Assembly (NCBI GenBank): GCA_947178115.1
Contig: CAMWXF010000064.1
Location: 1-7,973, forward strand
Direction: 5' to 3'
From: an uncultured Lachnospiraceae bacterium
GTDB taxonomy: Bacteria; Bacillota; Clostridia; Lachnospirales; Lachnospiraceae
DNA: 7,973 bases
In this document: positions 1 through 5,655 of the stretch, one piece after another
Layout: the number at the start of each line of letters is the position of its first letter
How positions within the stretch are numbered: position 1 is the stretch's first letter
Program-made: the position numbers and the translations under genes
The notes under the pieces: generated by a model
The model's database searches: none
Told to the model about the DNA's origin: nothing
Seen by the model: the letters and a program-made list of their open reading frames with translations, nothing else

Positions 1-1
1 A

Positions 2-166
2 GGAGCTGATAACTTAGTTGCAGAAATGAATTTCGGTGAGGAACTTGTTGACCCAAATGATTCAGAGTCTGAAACGAAATATACTTTGAATGGCACTATA
101 ATTTCCTATGACGAATATACAGAATTATGCAGCAAAATTTTCGCAGCTCAAGTAGAAACAAACTGA
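2..166 (+). CDS. C-terminal end of an unidentified protein (partial)
   Basis: An open frame enters from the left edge and stops with TGA at 164-166, giving 54 residues with no start in the window. The fragment is acidic (many Glu/Asp, for example around residues 8-26) and ends in ISYDEYTELCSKIFAAQVETN-like sequence with no membrane segment or motif that I recognise. Codon use is more AT-rich than in the transporter genes that follow. A same-strand intrinsic terminator lies about 60 bp downstream, which supports this being the real 3' end of a plus-strand gene converging on the permease. It could be the tail of an extracellular or cytosolic protein; no function can be assigned from this piece. 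Confidence 0.6.
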   Translation, partial: GADNLVAEMNFGEELVDPNDSESETKYTLNGTIISYDEYTELCSKIFAAQVETN

Positions 167-226
167 AAGAAACATTAAGTTTGTTAAGAAAGATATAACA
201 TAAAAAATGAATATTGTTTACCTTTT

Positions 227-267
227 GGCAGCGATTATCTTAACAGACAATCAGCTGCCGTTTTTTC
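227..267 (+). terminator. Intrinsic terminator after the left-edge gene
   Basis: GGCAGCGATT (227-236) pairs with AATC (249-252) and GCTGCC (254-259), with one bulged A at 253 and a 12-nt loop. The hairpin is followed by G and six T (261-266). The T tract exists only on the plus strand, so it serves the gene ending at 166 and not the convergent permease gene ending at 331. No comparable T-tailed hairpin was seen after the permease on its own strand. Confidence 0.75.
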
Positions 268-330
268 AGAAACTATCATTTACAATATAGAAAGAATGGG
301 GTATCAGAAATGATTGACAAGCTTCAGCAG

Positions 331-2367
331 TCAGGAGCGGCGGATCGACGCTTCCTGCACAGCAATATAGTAAATTCCATACAGCAATACAAAGAAAATA
401 TAAGAGATACCGAGTGCTCTCACGATCCACAGGTGATTGTCCATAGCGTTGAAATGGAAAACTGCTGATCGCATTTTTAAAGCAGTGATATACACAAAGC
501 TGCCGCTGATCATAAACGCCGGCAGGAGAGGAAGCAAAAAGATCAGCGTGAACCGACGGTTGTTTAATTGTGTGATCAGTTTTTCATTCATTCCAAGCTG
601 ACTCAAAATATGAGCCTGTCTACGCGTTTTCTCTCTGTCACTGAGAATCTGTGTCGCGAGGATCGCCGAGCCGACGATCTCGAAGATCAGCGCAAGGTAA
701 AACAGGCAGATTGCCATAGAGTAATATATTACTAAATTATCCTGGTCACCCCATCTGCCGGAGAGGTAATCTGCATCTTTTAACAAGGATGTGGCTCCTA
801 GATCTATATTGTCAACTACTGTGCTGACCGCAGCATTTCTTGCTAACGGGACAAGTCCGTCGCAGAGCTGCATGATACGTTTCGGATCACTGCTGTCAAG
901 GGGTGCCTCTGTTATGACCGCAAGTAGACTGTACAGGACTTTCATTCGGCTCACAGCTTTGTCGGGAACGATCACGCAATAATCCCAGCCGTTTCCGTAA
1001 GTTTCCATCTGGTTGAAGGGTTCGCAGAAAATACCGTCCGCCGCAAAAGAATATCCGGCACGGTTTAAATCAGCTCTTTCCCGAATCAGGCTTTGGAAAT
1101 CTTTTTCCAGCGCGGGCATACAGTGGACATAGCACAGGGACGGATCAAGAGATATGGACCTGTAGCCGAGCAATTCACGCAGCTTCTTATAGTCGCTCTG
1201 CCGCATATAGGTGTCGTATTTATATTCTTTGTATAGGAATATATCGCCGTTTCCTGTGTCTGCGATGACTCTGTTGCGGACAGTGAGGAAATCATCTTTT
1301 TCATCGGTGTAGATACCGTAGCTGTGGCATGACCGGATCGGGAAATTGCTGCGCAAGGCATTTTCATAGGCTGCAAAGTCGTACAATTCCGACTGGTGCA
1401 GGATCATTATATCAAACACGCGCTGTTCCACATGCTGATCGGCTATCATGTAGACGGATGTGCCTATCCCCATAAAAGTCAGAGACAGCATGAACAGAAC
1501 TGACAGAACCCCCAGGACGGCGCTTGTGGACCGGATCTTCGCCGTAAATTCCCGAAAGATCACCAATCTGTTATGACGGTACTTCCATTCGTTACGTCCC
1601 GCAAAATGTGTGACGAGGAATGCGGGAATGCTTTGGAAAAATCCGATCAAAAAAAGTACAAGGCATATGATTCCCATCAATATATCATAACCGTTGCCGA
1701 GGGGCAGAGTCGTTATCAGGAATATGCCCACGCAGCCTGACAGCACGGATAAGACCAATACAACAGCAGCAAAGGCATTACCTGTTACCGGAATTTTTTC
1801 ATTTTGACGGTCAAACATCAGCAGGTCATGAACGCTTATTTTGCGCACCCATCTCCGGTTTTTACGGATCGCGTGAAAGAGGATAACAAAGAAATACAGG
1901 AGCGTAAGTCCCGTGGTGTTCCATGAAAAGTGAAGGCGGAATGTATATTTTATCCCAAACATATGGTCAAGGACGGATTCCAAAATCTGTGACAACAGGA
2001 TACCGACAGGAAGTCCCAGCACAAATGCGAAAGCGCCGATCAGAGCATTTTCATAGAAAACAAGTCTGCTGACGGAGCGGTTCGGAATACCGGACAGCAT
2101 GTAGATACTCAGTTCCCGGCTGCGCTTTTTCAGGATAAAGTTAGTCATATAGCCGACGATCCAGCCCATGACAAGCACGACCAGCAAAGAGGCGGCCACG
2201 ATCATGTAGGGCAGTATCTCTGCACCGGAAAATGTTTTGAGCATATCTGAAAAGACGAGAGTATTGAAAGCATACATAAATGAAACCGTACATGCCAGAG
2301 TGATAAAATAGAGGGAATACTCTCTGGACTGCCGCTTGGCGTTGCGAATGGATAATTTTCTCAGCAT
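331..2367 (-). CDS. BceB-like ABC transporter permease (FtsX/MacB family), peptide antibiotic resistance and sensing
   Basis: 678 residues, close to the usual size of BceB-type permeases (about 650). Hydrophobic stretches give ten likely membrane helices: about 18-38, 52-78, 104-126, 151-166, 197-219, 229-252, 283-307, 546-573, 606-630 and 646-670. A region of roughly 240 residues (308-545) between helices 7 and 8 would face outside, the arrangement typical of this family, where it governs drug recognition and signalling to the kinase. The two FtsX-like modules are recognisable: residues 81-125 (KRSRELSIYMLSGI then a helix) and 577-630 (SDREKTRRQAHILSQLGM then a helix). The outer domain holds five cysteines (347, 412, 416, 448, 464), with a sixth at 502. 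The ATG is preceded by AGGAGGTG at 7-nt spacing and overlaps the end of the ATPase gene by 7 bp, so the two are translated as a pair. Family knowledge: such transporters protect against bacitracin, lantibiotics or defensins by freeing their lipid targets. The actual substrate here cannot be read from the sequence. Confidence 0.93.
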   Translation of the reverse strand: MLRKLSIRNAKRQSREYSLYFITLACTVSFMYAFNTLVFSDMLKTFSGAEILPYMIVAASLLVVLVMGWIVGYMTNFILKKRSRELSIYMLSGIPNRSVSRLVFYENALIGAFAFVLGLPVGILLSQILESVLDHMFGIKYTFRLHFSWNTTGLTLLYFFVILFHAIRKNRRWVRKISVHDLLMFDRQNEKIPVTGNAFAAVVLVLSVLSGCVGIFLITTLPLGNGYDILMGIICLVLFLIGFFQSIPAFLVTHFAGRNEWKYRHNRLVIFREFTAKIRSTSAVLGVLSVLFMLSLTFMGIGTSVYMIADQHVEQRVFDIMILHQSELYDFAAYENALRSNFPIRSCHSYGIYTDEKDDFLTVRNRVIADTGNGDIFLYKEYKYDTYMRQSDYKKLRELLGYRSISLDPSLCYVHCMPALEKDFQSLIRERADLNRAGYSFAADGIFCEPFNQMETYGNGWDYCVIVPDKAVSRMKVLYSLLAVITEAPLDSSDPKRIMQLCDGLVPLARNAAVSTVVDNIDLGATSLLKDADYLSGRWGDQDNLVIYYSMAICLFYLALIFEIVGSAILATQILSDREKTRRQAHILSQLGMNEKLITQLNNRRFTLIFLLPLLPAFMISGSFVYITALKMRSAVFHFNAMDNHLWIVRALGISYIFFVLLYGIYYIAVQEASIRRS

Positions 2368-3203
2368 GGTCTGTCACCTCCTAACAGGGAGAGCACGTCA
2401 AGAATCTCATGGTAGAAAATACTGCGTGTTTTCTCGCCTTTCCGAATTTCATTGAAAATCTTCCCGTCTTTTAAGAACAGAATGCGGTCGGCATAGCTGG
2501 CGCAGAATGCGTCGTGCGTCACCATGAGGATCGTGGCGCCAAGGTCTTTATTGAGGTTCGACATGATCTCTAACAGAATACGGGAAGAATGGGAGTCCAG
2601 CGCACCGGTGGGTTCATCCGCCATGACCAGCTTAGGATCACAGATCACGGCACGGGCAAAGGCACAGCGCTGCTTCTGACCGCCGGATACCTGAGAAGGG
2701 AACTTCTGCAGTGCATTGCTTATCTGTAATTTTTCTGCGATTTTATACACACGATCATCGATTTCTTTGGGTGAAATGCCGCTGATCGTCAGGGGCAGGG
2801 CGATGTTTTCTTCCAGCGTCAATGTGGCCAGAAGGTTGAAATCCTGAAAGACAAAACCGAGATTGTCACGGCGAAATGCCGCGATGTCATTATCATCTAT
2901 AGAGGTAATATCTTTTCCGTCTAAGAAGATATGCCCGGCGCTTACGGTATCGATGGTGGAGATACAGTTGAGCAGAGTAGTCTTGCCGGAGCCGGAAGCA
3001 CCCATAATGCTGACGTATTCGCCGGGCCGGACTTGAAAGCTGATGTCGTCAAGGGCTTTGGTGACAGTGCCTCGGCTGCCGTAGTATTTTTCGATGTGCT
3101 CTACGCGGAGTACGGGAATCGGGTGAGAGGTGGGGGTGTTGAGGCTGGTAAATTTTGAATTCTCTGTGGTCGCATTCGAAGAAGTTCTTTGTATAGAAGT
3201 CAT
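2361..3203 (-). CDS. BceA-like ABC transporter ATP-binding protein
   Basis: 280-residue nucleotide-binding subunit that would drive the adjacent permease. All ABC ATPase motifs are present: Walker A GASGSGKT (68-75), Q-loop Q120, signature VSGGQKQR (172-179), Walker B KLVMADEP (191-198, catalytic Glu197), D-loop ALDS (201-204) and switch His230. The sequence EPTGALDS and the VFQDFNLL segment after the Q-loop are characteristic of the MacB/LolD/BceA branch. The first 30 residues are a Ser/Thr/Asn-rich extension; relatives normally begin near the VLRVEHIEKYYG segment (residue 31). I found no internal ATG/GTG/TTG in frame there, and AAAGGCGG (3211-3218) lies 7 nt before the ATG at 3203, so I keep this start. 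The gene is preceded by its own control region and ends in a 7-bp overlap with the permease. A 19-codon upstream frame also overlaps its start by ATGA. Confidence 0.94.
   Translation of the reverse strand: MTSIQRTSSNATTENSKFTSLNTPTSHPIPVLRVEHIEKYYGSRGTVTKALDDISFQVRPGEYVSIMGASGSGKTTLLNCISTIDTVSAGHIFLDGKDITSIDDNDIAAFRRDNLGFVFQDFNLLATLTLEENIALPLTISGISPKEIDDRVYKIAEKLQISNALQKFPSQVSGGQKQRCAFARAVICDPKLVMADEPTGALDSHSSRILLEIMSNLNKDLGATILMVTHDAFCASYADRILFLKDGKIFNEIRKGEKTRSIFYHEILDVLSLLGGDRPC
2375..2382 (-). promoter_or_regulatory. Ribosome binding site of the permease
   Basis: Read on the minus strand this is AGGAGGTG, an essentially full match to the 16S anti-Shine-Dalgarno, 7 nt before the permease ATG at 2367. 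It lies inside the last codons of the ATPase gene and encodes part of its C-terminal GGDRPC. It fixes the permease start. Confidence 0.85.
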
Positions 3204-3259
3204 TGTGCTGCCGCCTTTCTGTTGGAGATTGTGATGATTGTTTGATCAGAGCGAAACAT
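3200..3259 (-). CDS. Possible 19-residue leader peptide overlapping the ATPase start
   Basis: An ATG at 3259-3257 opens a 20-codon frame encoding MFRSDQTIITISNRKAAAQ. Its TGA (3202-3200) overlaps the ATPase ATG as ATGA, the classic geometry for translational coupling. AAGG lies 5 nt upstream of the ATG (within AAGGCGG). Nothing in the peptide is recognisable, and an open frame of this size can occur by chance. The exact overlap and the upstream AAGG are the only support. Confidence 0.2.
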   Translation of the reverse strand: MFRSDQTIITISNRKAAAQ

Positions 3260-3382
3260 TACCGCCTTATGCGTTATGCAAAAATGGGTGAGAATTTCCG
3301 TTTATATGGTCCTTTTTTGTGCCGTTTTTGAAGTTTGCCGAGCCGTGTGGCCTCTCGTGATCTCGCAATCGAACTTGTTTGA

Positions 3383-3397
3383 TATGTATTTTACATA
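3383..3397. repeat. Perfect 6-3-6 inverted repeat in the transporter control region
   Basis: TATGTA-TTT-TACATA is a perfect inverted repeat with a 3-bp centre. It lies about 40 bp downstream (in the ATPase direction) of the BceR-like box. It overlaps the best candidate -10 element for the ATPase-permease operon (TAAAAT, 3393-3388), so it could be an operator or simply the melted promoter region. Too short and AT-rich to be a terminator. Confidence 0.4.
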
Positions 3398-3416
3398 CGG
3401 ATTCGCGGGTATGGTA
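3388..3416 (-). promoter_or_regulatory. Candidate promoter of the ATPase-permease operon
   Basis: On the minus strand a poor -35 (TACCAT, 3416-3411) and a fair -10 (TAAAAT, 3393-3388) are separated by 17 nt. A start near 3381 would leave a leader of about 178 nt. The centre of the BceR-like box would then sit about 62 bp upstream of the start, a usual position for an activator, and the weak -35 fits an activator-dependent promoter. This is a pattern-based guess; other start points in this AT-rich stretch are possible. Confidence 0.35.
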
Positions 3417-3437
3417 TAGAAGTTATTTGATTTTATC

Positions 3438-3451
3438 TAACAAATTTGTAA
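3438..3451 (-). promoter_or_regulatory. BceR-like operator upstream of the transporter genes
   Basis: Minus strand reads TTACA-AATT-TGTTA, with a perfect 10-bp palindromic core ACAAATTTGT (3440-3449). It fits the TNACA-N4-TGTNA pattern that I recall for response regulators of Bce-type modules. It sits in the gap between the kinase and the ATPase, 235 bp before the ATPase ATG, where a regulator-dependent promoter for the transporter is expected. The site is read directly from the sequence; binding by the regulator at 4548-5225 is inference. Confidence 0.6.
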
Positions 3452-3484
3452 GATACGGAGAGGCGGTGCATTAAAGATCGAATA

Positions 3485-3513
3485 CATGGATGAGAACTAT
3501 GTTTGCATGGATG
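3485..3513. repeat. Direct repeat CATGGATG, 21-bp period
   Basis: CATGGATG occurs at 3485-3492 and again at 3506-3513, exactly 21 bp apart (two helical turns), just downstream of the kinase stop and upstream of the BceR-like box. The second copy is part of a small TGCAT-GG-ATGCA inverted repeat (3503-3514 region). It may be a binding site or chance; no protein is suggested by the sequence. Confidence 0.3.
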
Positions 3514-3540
3514 CACACTTTGTAAGGTGGCATATAGAGA

Positions 3541-4551
3541 TCACATGCTAAAATGATCGCTTTTCGGAAAATACAGCAGAACAGTTGTGTGCTTTCCTGT
3601 CTCCGATTCAATATCAATACCGATTCCCAGTTTGGCACAGAGCTGTTTACACAGATACAGACCGATTCCGGTCGCGTTTGCCCCGCCTCTTCCGTTGCTG
3701 CCGACGAAGCCTTTATCGAAGACGCGGCTTATTTCACTTGGTTTGATGCCGATGCCGTTATCTGTGACAGACAGGGAGACGTAGTTTTCCGTATTGTGCG
3801 ATGCGATCTGAATCATCGGCGGCTGATCGCTGCGGTATTTGATACTGTTGATAATGATCTGGTTCAGGATAAAGCAGATCCATTTCTGATCTGAATATAC
3901 CGTGTCCGCAACAGCGTCGGTATGCACGCAGACGTTATTCTGAATCAGAAATTGTTTGTTGCGGGCAAGAACCTCCAGCACGCATTCTTTCAGTGACATT
4001 TCTTTAATCAGATAATCTTTTTCCACGCTGCCGAGACGGGCGTAAAACAAGACTTTTTCCACTTCCTGTCCGATCAGCTCTGTCTGGGTTTTGATCTTGC
4101 GCGTGACATCGGTCTTATTGTTTTCACAGATTAGTTCAATTCCCGTGATGGGAACTTTAATTTCATGAATCCACTGTTCGATATAATCCCGGTATTCGTT
4201 ATTGAGCCGCCGGGAGTCGGCGATTTCATCTGTCATATCTTTCAGTGCAGTCTTAAGCAGGCGGAAATAGACTTTTTCAAGCTCTGTTTCCGGCTTGTCT
4301 GCAATTTCCGCTAACAGGTATTTCTGATCTAAAGAATCCAAGGTGGACAGGAGTGACCGGATTCTCTTTTGTTTGCCCAGATAATCAGTCCATATGGTAA
4401 AAAAGAAGATTCCGGCAAAGCATAGCCATAGCAGAAGCAGTTCGGATGTACCGAGCCCGAAGAAAAACAGGAGAACGGAAAAGAACAGACCGCCGGCAAG
4501 GCAGATGAGCAGGATTTTCTTGTTATCATTAATATAGTCCGAAAATTTCAT
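3541..4551 (-). CDS. BceS-like intramembrane-sensing histidine kinase
   Basis: 336 residues, the usual length for this kinase class. Two N-terminal membrane helices (about 12-32 and 36-57) are joined by only a few residues, so there is no external sensor domain. In this family the stimulus comes through the partner ABC permease. Phosphoacceptor His129 lies in WIHEIKVPIT, the family's form of the H-box. The ATPase domain follows: N-box around LNQIIINSIKY (229-239, Asn235), G1 DNGIGI (264-269), F-box VFDKGFVGSNGR (277-288) and G2 TGIGLYL (294-300). The FxKGFxGxNGR...TGIGLYL pattern is highly characteristic of BceS-type kinases. The gene starts at an ATGA overlap with the response regulator gene and is co-transcribed with it. 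It is followed by the 337-bp transporter control region. The expected partner for phosphotransfer is the regulator at 4548-5225. Confidence 0.94.
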   Translation of the reverse strand: MKFSDYINDNKKILLICLAGGLFFSVLLFFFGLGTSELLLLWLCFAGIFFFTIWTDYLGKQKRIRSLLSTLDSLDQKYLLAEIADKPETELEKVYFRLLKTALKDMTDEIADSRRLNNEYRDYIEQWIHEIKVPITGIELICENNKTDVTRKIKTQTELIGQEVEKVLFYARLGSVEKDYLIKEMSLKECVLEVLARNKQFLIQNNVCVHTDAVADTVYSDQKWICFILNQIIINSIKYRSDQPPMIQIASHNTENYVSLSVTDNGIGIKPSEISRVFDKGFVGSNGRGGANATGIGLYLCKQLCAKLGIGIDIESETGKHTTVLLYFPKSDHFSM

Positions 4552-5225
4552 ATTTTATACCCCATGCCGCGCTTCGTCTGTATCAGGTCATCAGCTCCGA
4601 GACTGCGCAATTTCTCTCTGATCCGCATGATGTTTACGCTCAGAGTATTATCGTCGATGTGGATTTCATTGTCCCATAGATATTCGACCAGTTCCAGGCG
4701 GGTGACGATCTCGTTCGGGTGCGTGAAGAAGTAGTGCATGATCTTCAACTCTGTTTTGGTCAGCTCGATCTCCTGTGTCCCGAAGGAAAGAGTTCCGGCG
4801 ACAAGGTTCAGTTTGATACCTTTGTATTCTGCATGGCATGTTTCCGCAGACGCCGTACCACACCGGCGTAAAAGGAGATTGATCCGCGCCAGCAGAACAG
4901 GGATGTTGTAAGGCTTAGTGATGTAATCGTCTCCGCCGAGCGTCAGTGCCTGAAGCTCGTCCATCGCGGTATTTCGCCCTGTGATGAAGAGAATGGGAGT
5001 TGCGGAGAAGCTGCGGATGGAGGAGCAGAGAGCATAGCCGTCCTGTCCCGGCAGATTGATGTCCAGCAGAATCAGGTCAGGGGAAAAAGAGCGAACCTGT
5101 TCTAAGGGGTCGGCGAAGTCGGTGACCGTGTCTACGGTGTAGCCGGCGTTGGAGAGGAGGAGTTGGAGTTCTTCGCGGATCAGGGGATCGTCTTCGATGA
5201 GTAGGATTCGTGGTGTTGCAGGCAT
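4548..5225 (-). CDS. BceR-like response regulator, OmpR/PhoB family
   Basis: 225 residues in two domains. The receiver (about 6-118) has the acidic cluster Glu11-Asp12-Asp13, phosphoacceptor Asp55 in LILLDINLPG, Thr82 and Lys104 in ITKP. The winged-helix DNA-binding domain (about 132-225) ends in the typical TLSVNIMRIREKL recognition helix and RGMGYKI wing. It should be phosphorylated by the overlapping kinase and activate the ATPase-permease operon, probably through the inverted repeat at 3438-3451. The ATG at 5225 has AAAGGAG (5241-5235) 9 nt upstream, and a good promoter lies at 5289-5262, leaving a leader of about 30 nt. It is the first gene of the regulator-kinase operon and is transcribed divergently from recQ. 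Intact and of standard length. Confidence 0.94.
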   Translation of the reverse strand: MPATPRILLIEDDPLIREELQLLLSNAGYTVDTVTDFADPLEQVRSFSPDLILLDINLPGQDGYALCSSIRSFSATPILFITGRNTAMDELQALTLGGDDYITKPYNIPVLLARINLLLRRCGTASAETCHAEYKGIKLNLVAGTLSFGTQEIELTKTELKIMHYFFTHPNEIVTRLELVEYLWDNEIHIDDNTLSVNIMRIREKLRSLGADDLIQTKRGMGYKI

Positions 5226-5261
5226 TGGTGCGGGCTCCTTTTTATTTTATAGAATAATTTA

Positions 5262-5289
5262 ATTATAACGCGATAGTTGCGCGATGCAA
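5262..5289 (-). promoter_or_regulatory. Promoter of the regulator-kinase operon
   Basis: Minus strand has TTGCAT (5289-5284), a 16-nt spacer and a consensus TATAAT (5267-5262), with the regulator ATG about 37 nt further on. The -35 end of the element lies in a small inverted repeat (TTGC-ATCGC-GCAA, 5289-5277), which could be an operator or chance. Confidence 0.65.
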
Positions 5290-5319
5290 TACACTACACA
5301 ATAATAAACAAATGTAGTA

Positions 5320-5333
5320 TTATATAATTGTAA
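5320..5333 (-). promoter_or_regulatory. Degenerate BceR-like box upstream of the regulator promoter
   Basis: Minus strand reads TTACA-ATTA-TATAA. It differs from TTACA-N4-TGTAA at a single defined position, and lies 30 bp upstream of the regulator -35. If used, it would give autoregulation of the two-component system. The stretch is very AT-rich, so a chance match is a real possibility. Confidence 0.25.
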
Positions 5334-5365
5334 AAAGGGAATGTGTATCGGAGATAAACGGTGCA

Positions 5366-5408
5366 CATAAAGAAAGCCGCAGAAGATTTTTCTGCGGTTT
5401 TCTTTATG
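5366..5408. terminator. Long bidirectional hairpin terminator without an obvious parent gene
   Basis: A 19-bp stem with one G-T wobble encloses the loop GATTT (5385-5389). The GC core is CCGCAGAA/TTCTGCGG (5377-5384, 5390-5397), flanked by an A-rich left arm and a T-rich right arm, so both strands yield hairpin plus U-rich tail. It stands between divergent genes, upstream of the regulator promoter and upstream of the recQ promoters, so neither annotated gene needs it. It may insulate the two operons from antisense read-through or end an unannotated short transcript. Confidence 0.75.
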
Positions 5409-5430
5409 CGATCATAATATTTGCAATGAA

Positions 5431-5500
5431 TTAATTTGTGTCTGGGCATTAATTTGTGTCTGGGCATTAATTTGTGTCCGGGCATTAATTTGTATCCGGA
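5431..5500. repeat. Tandem repeat, 18-bp unit, 3.9 copies
   Basis: Units TTAATTTGTGTCTGGGCA lie at 5431-5448 and 5449-5466 (identical). A third at 5467-5484 has one change (C for T), and a partial fourth at 5485-5500 has further changes. Similarity falls from left to right, consistent with slippage expansion at the left side. Eighteen bases equal six codons, and two minus-strand frames stay open through the array, but neither has convincing start signals. The array lies between the orphan terminator and the recQ promoter. Confidence 0.9.
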
Positions 5501-5547
5501 AGCTTTTGGGTTTGCATTTACAATTTGTGAAAAAAGAATGGAGAGTA

Positions 5548-5576
5548 TTGAACCTGTCCTGTAAAAAAGATATAAT
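5548..5576 (+). promoter_or_regulatory. recQ: Main promoter of recQ
   Basis: TTGAAC (5548-5553), a 17-nt spacer and a perfect TATAAT (5571-5576) form a near-consensus sigma-A promoter. Start would be near 5583, leaving a leader of about 73 nt to the recQ ATG. This is the strongest promoter pattern in the window. Confidence 0.75.
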
Positions 5577-5607
5577 GAGTGCAATATAGCTATGCCGCAC
5601 CATTTAT

Positions 5608-5636
5608 TTGACTGCATTTTTATAAAAAAATACATT
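5608..5636 (+). promoter_or_regulatory. recQ: Possible second recQ promoter
   Basis: TTGACT (5608-5613), 17-nt spacer and TACATT (5631-5636). A start near 5643 would leave only about 13 nt before the ATG and place the first base at the edge of the ribosome binding site, so it is less likely to be the main start than the promoter at 5548-5576. Confidence 0.35.
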
Positions 5637-5655
5637 ACCGCAGAAAGGACCACGA

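Noticed and set aside
207..290. 27-codon plus-strand frame starting at the ATG at 207
   Set aside because: No ribosome binding site, and the terminator hairpin of the preceding gene lies within it.
310..468. Plus-strand frame starting at the ATG at 310, with GGGG upstream
   Set aside because: It is antisense to the conserved C-terminal end of the permease; the purine-rich stretch upstream is weak and the product has no recognisable features.
791..1376. Open frames on either strand inside the permease gene (791-982 plus, 1086-1376 minus) and similar ones inside the ATPase, kinase, regulator and recQ genes
   Set aside because: They lie in other frames of genes whose motifs are unambiguous, and none shows a ribosome site or recognisable protein pattern.
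3512..3525. Second BceR-like site just after the kinase stop (TTACA-AAG-TGTGC on the minus strand)
   Set aside because: Only one half matches and the spacing is 3 instead of 4, so it is not convincing as an inverted repeat.
5323..5328. Plus-strand TATAAT as a promoter for recQ or an upstream RNA
   Set aside because: No acceptable -35 at 16-18 nt upstream, and the terminator at 5366-5408 would block it from reaching recQ. Kept only as a possible start for a short RNA.
5294..5653. Minus-strand 119-codon frame through the divergent intergenic region, and a second frame at 5412-5603
   Set aside because: The longer frame starts with GTG inside the recQ ribosome binding region, has no ribosome site of its own, crosses the strong hairpin terminator and gives a low-complexity product. 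Both frames owe their length largely to the 18-bp (six-codon) repeat.
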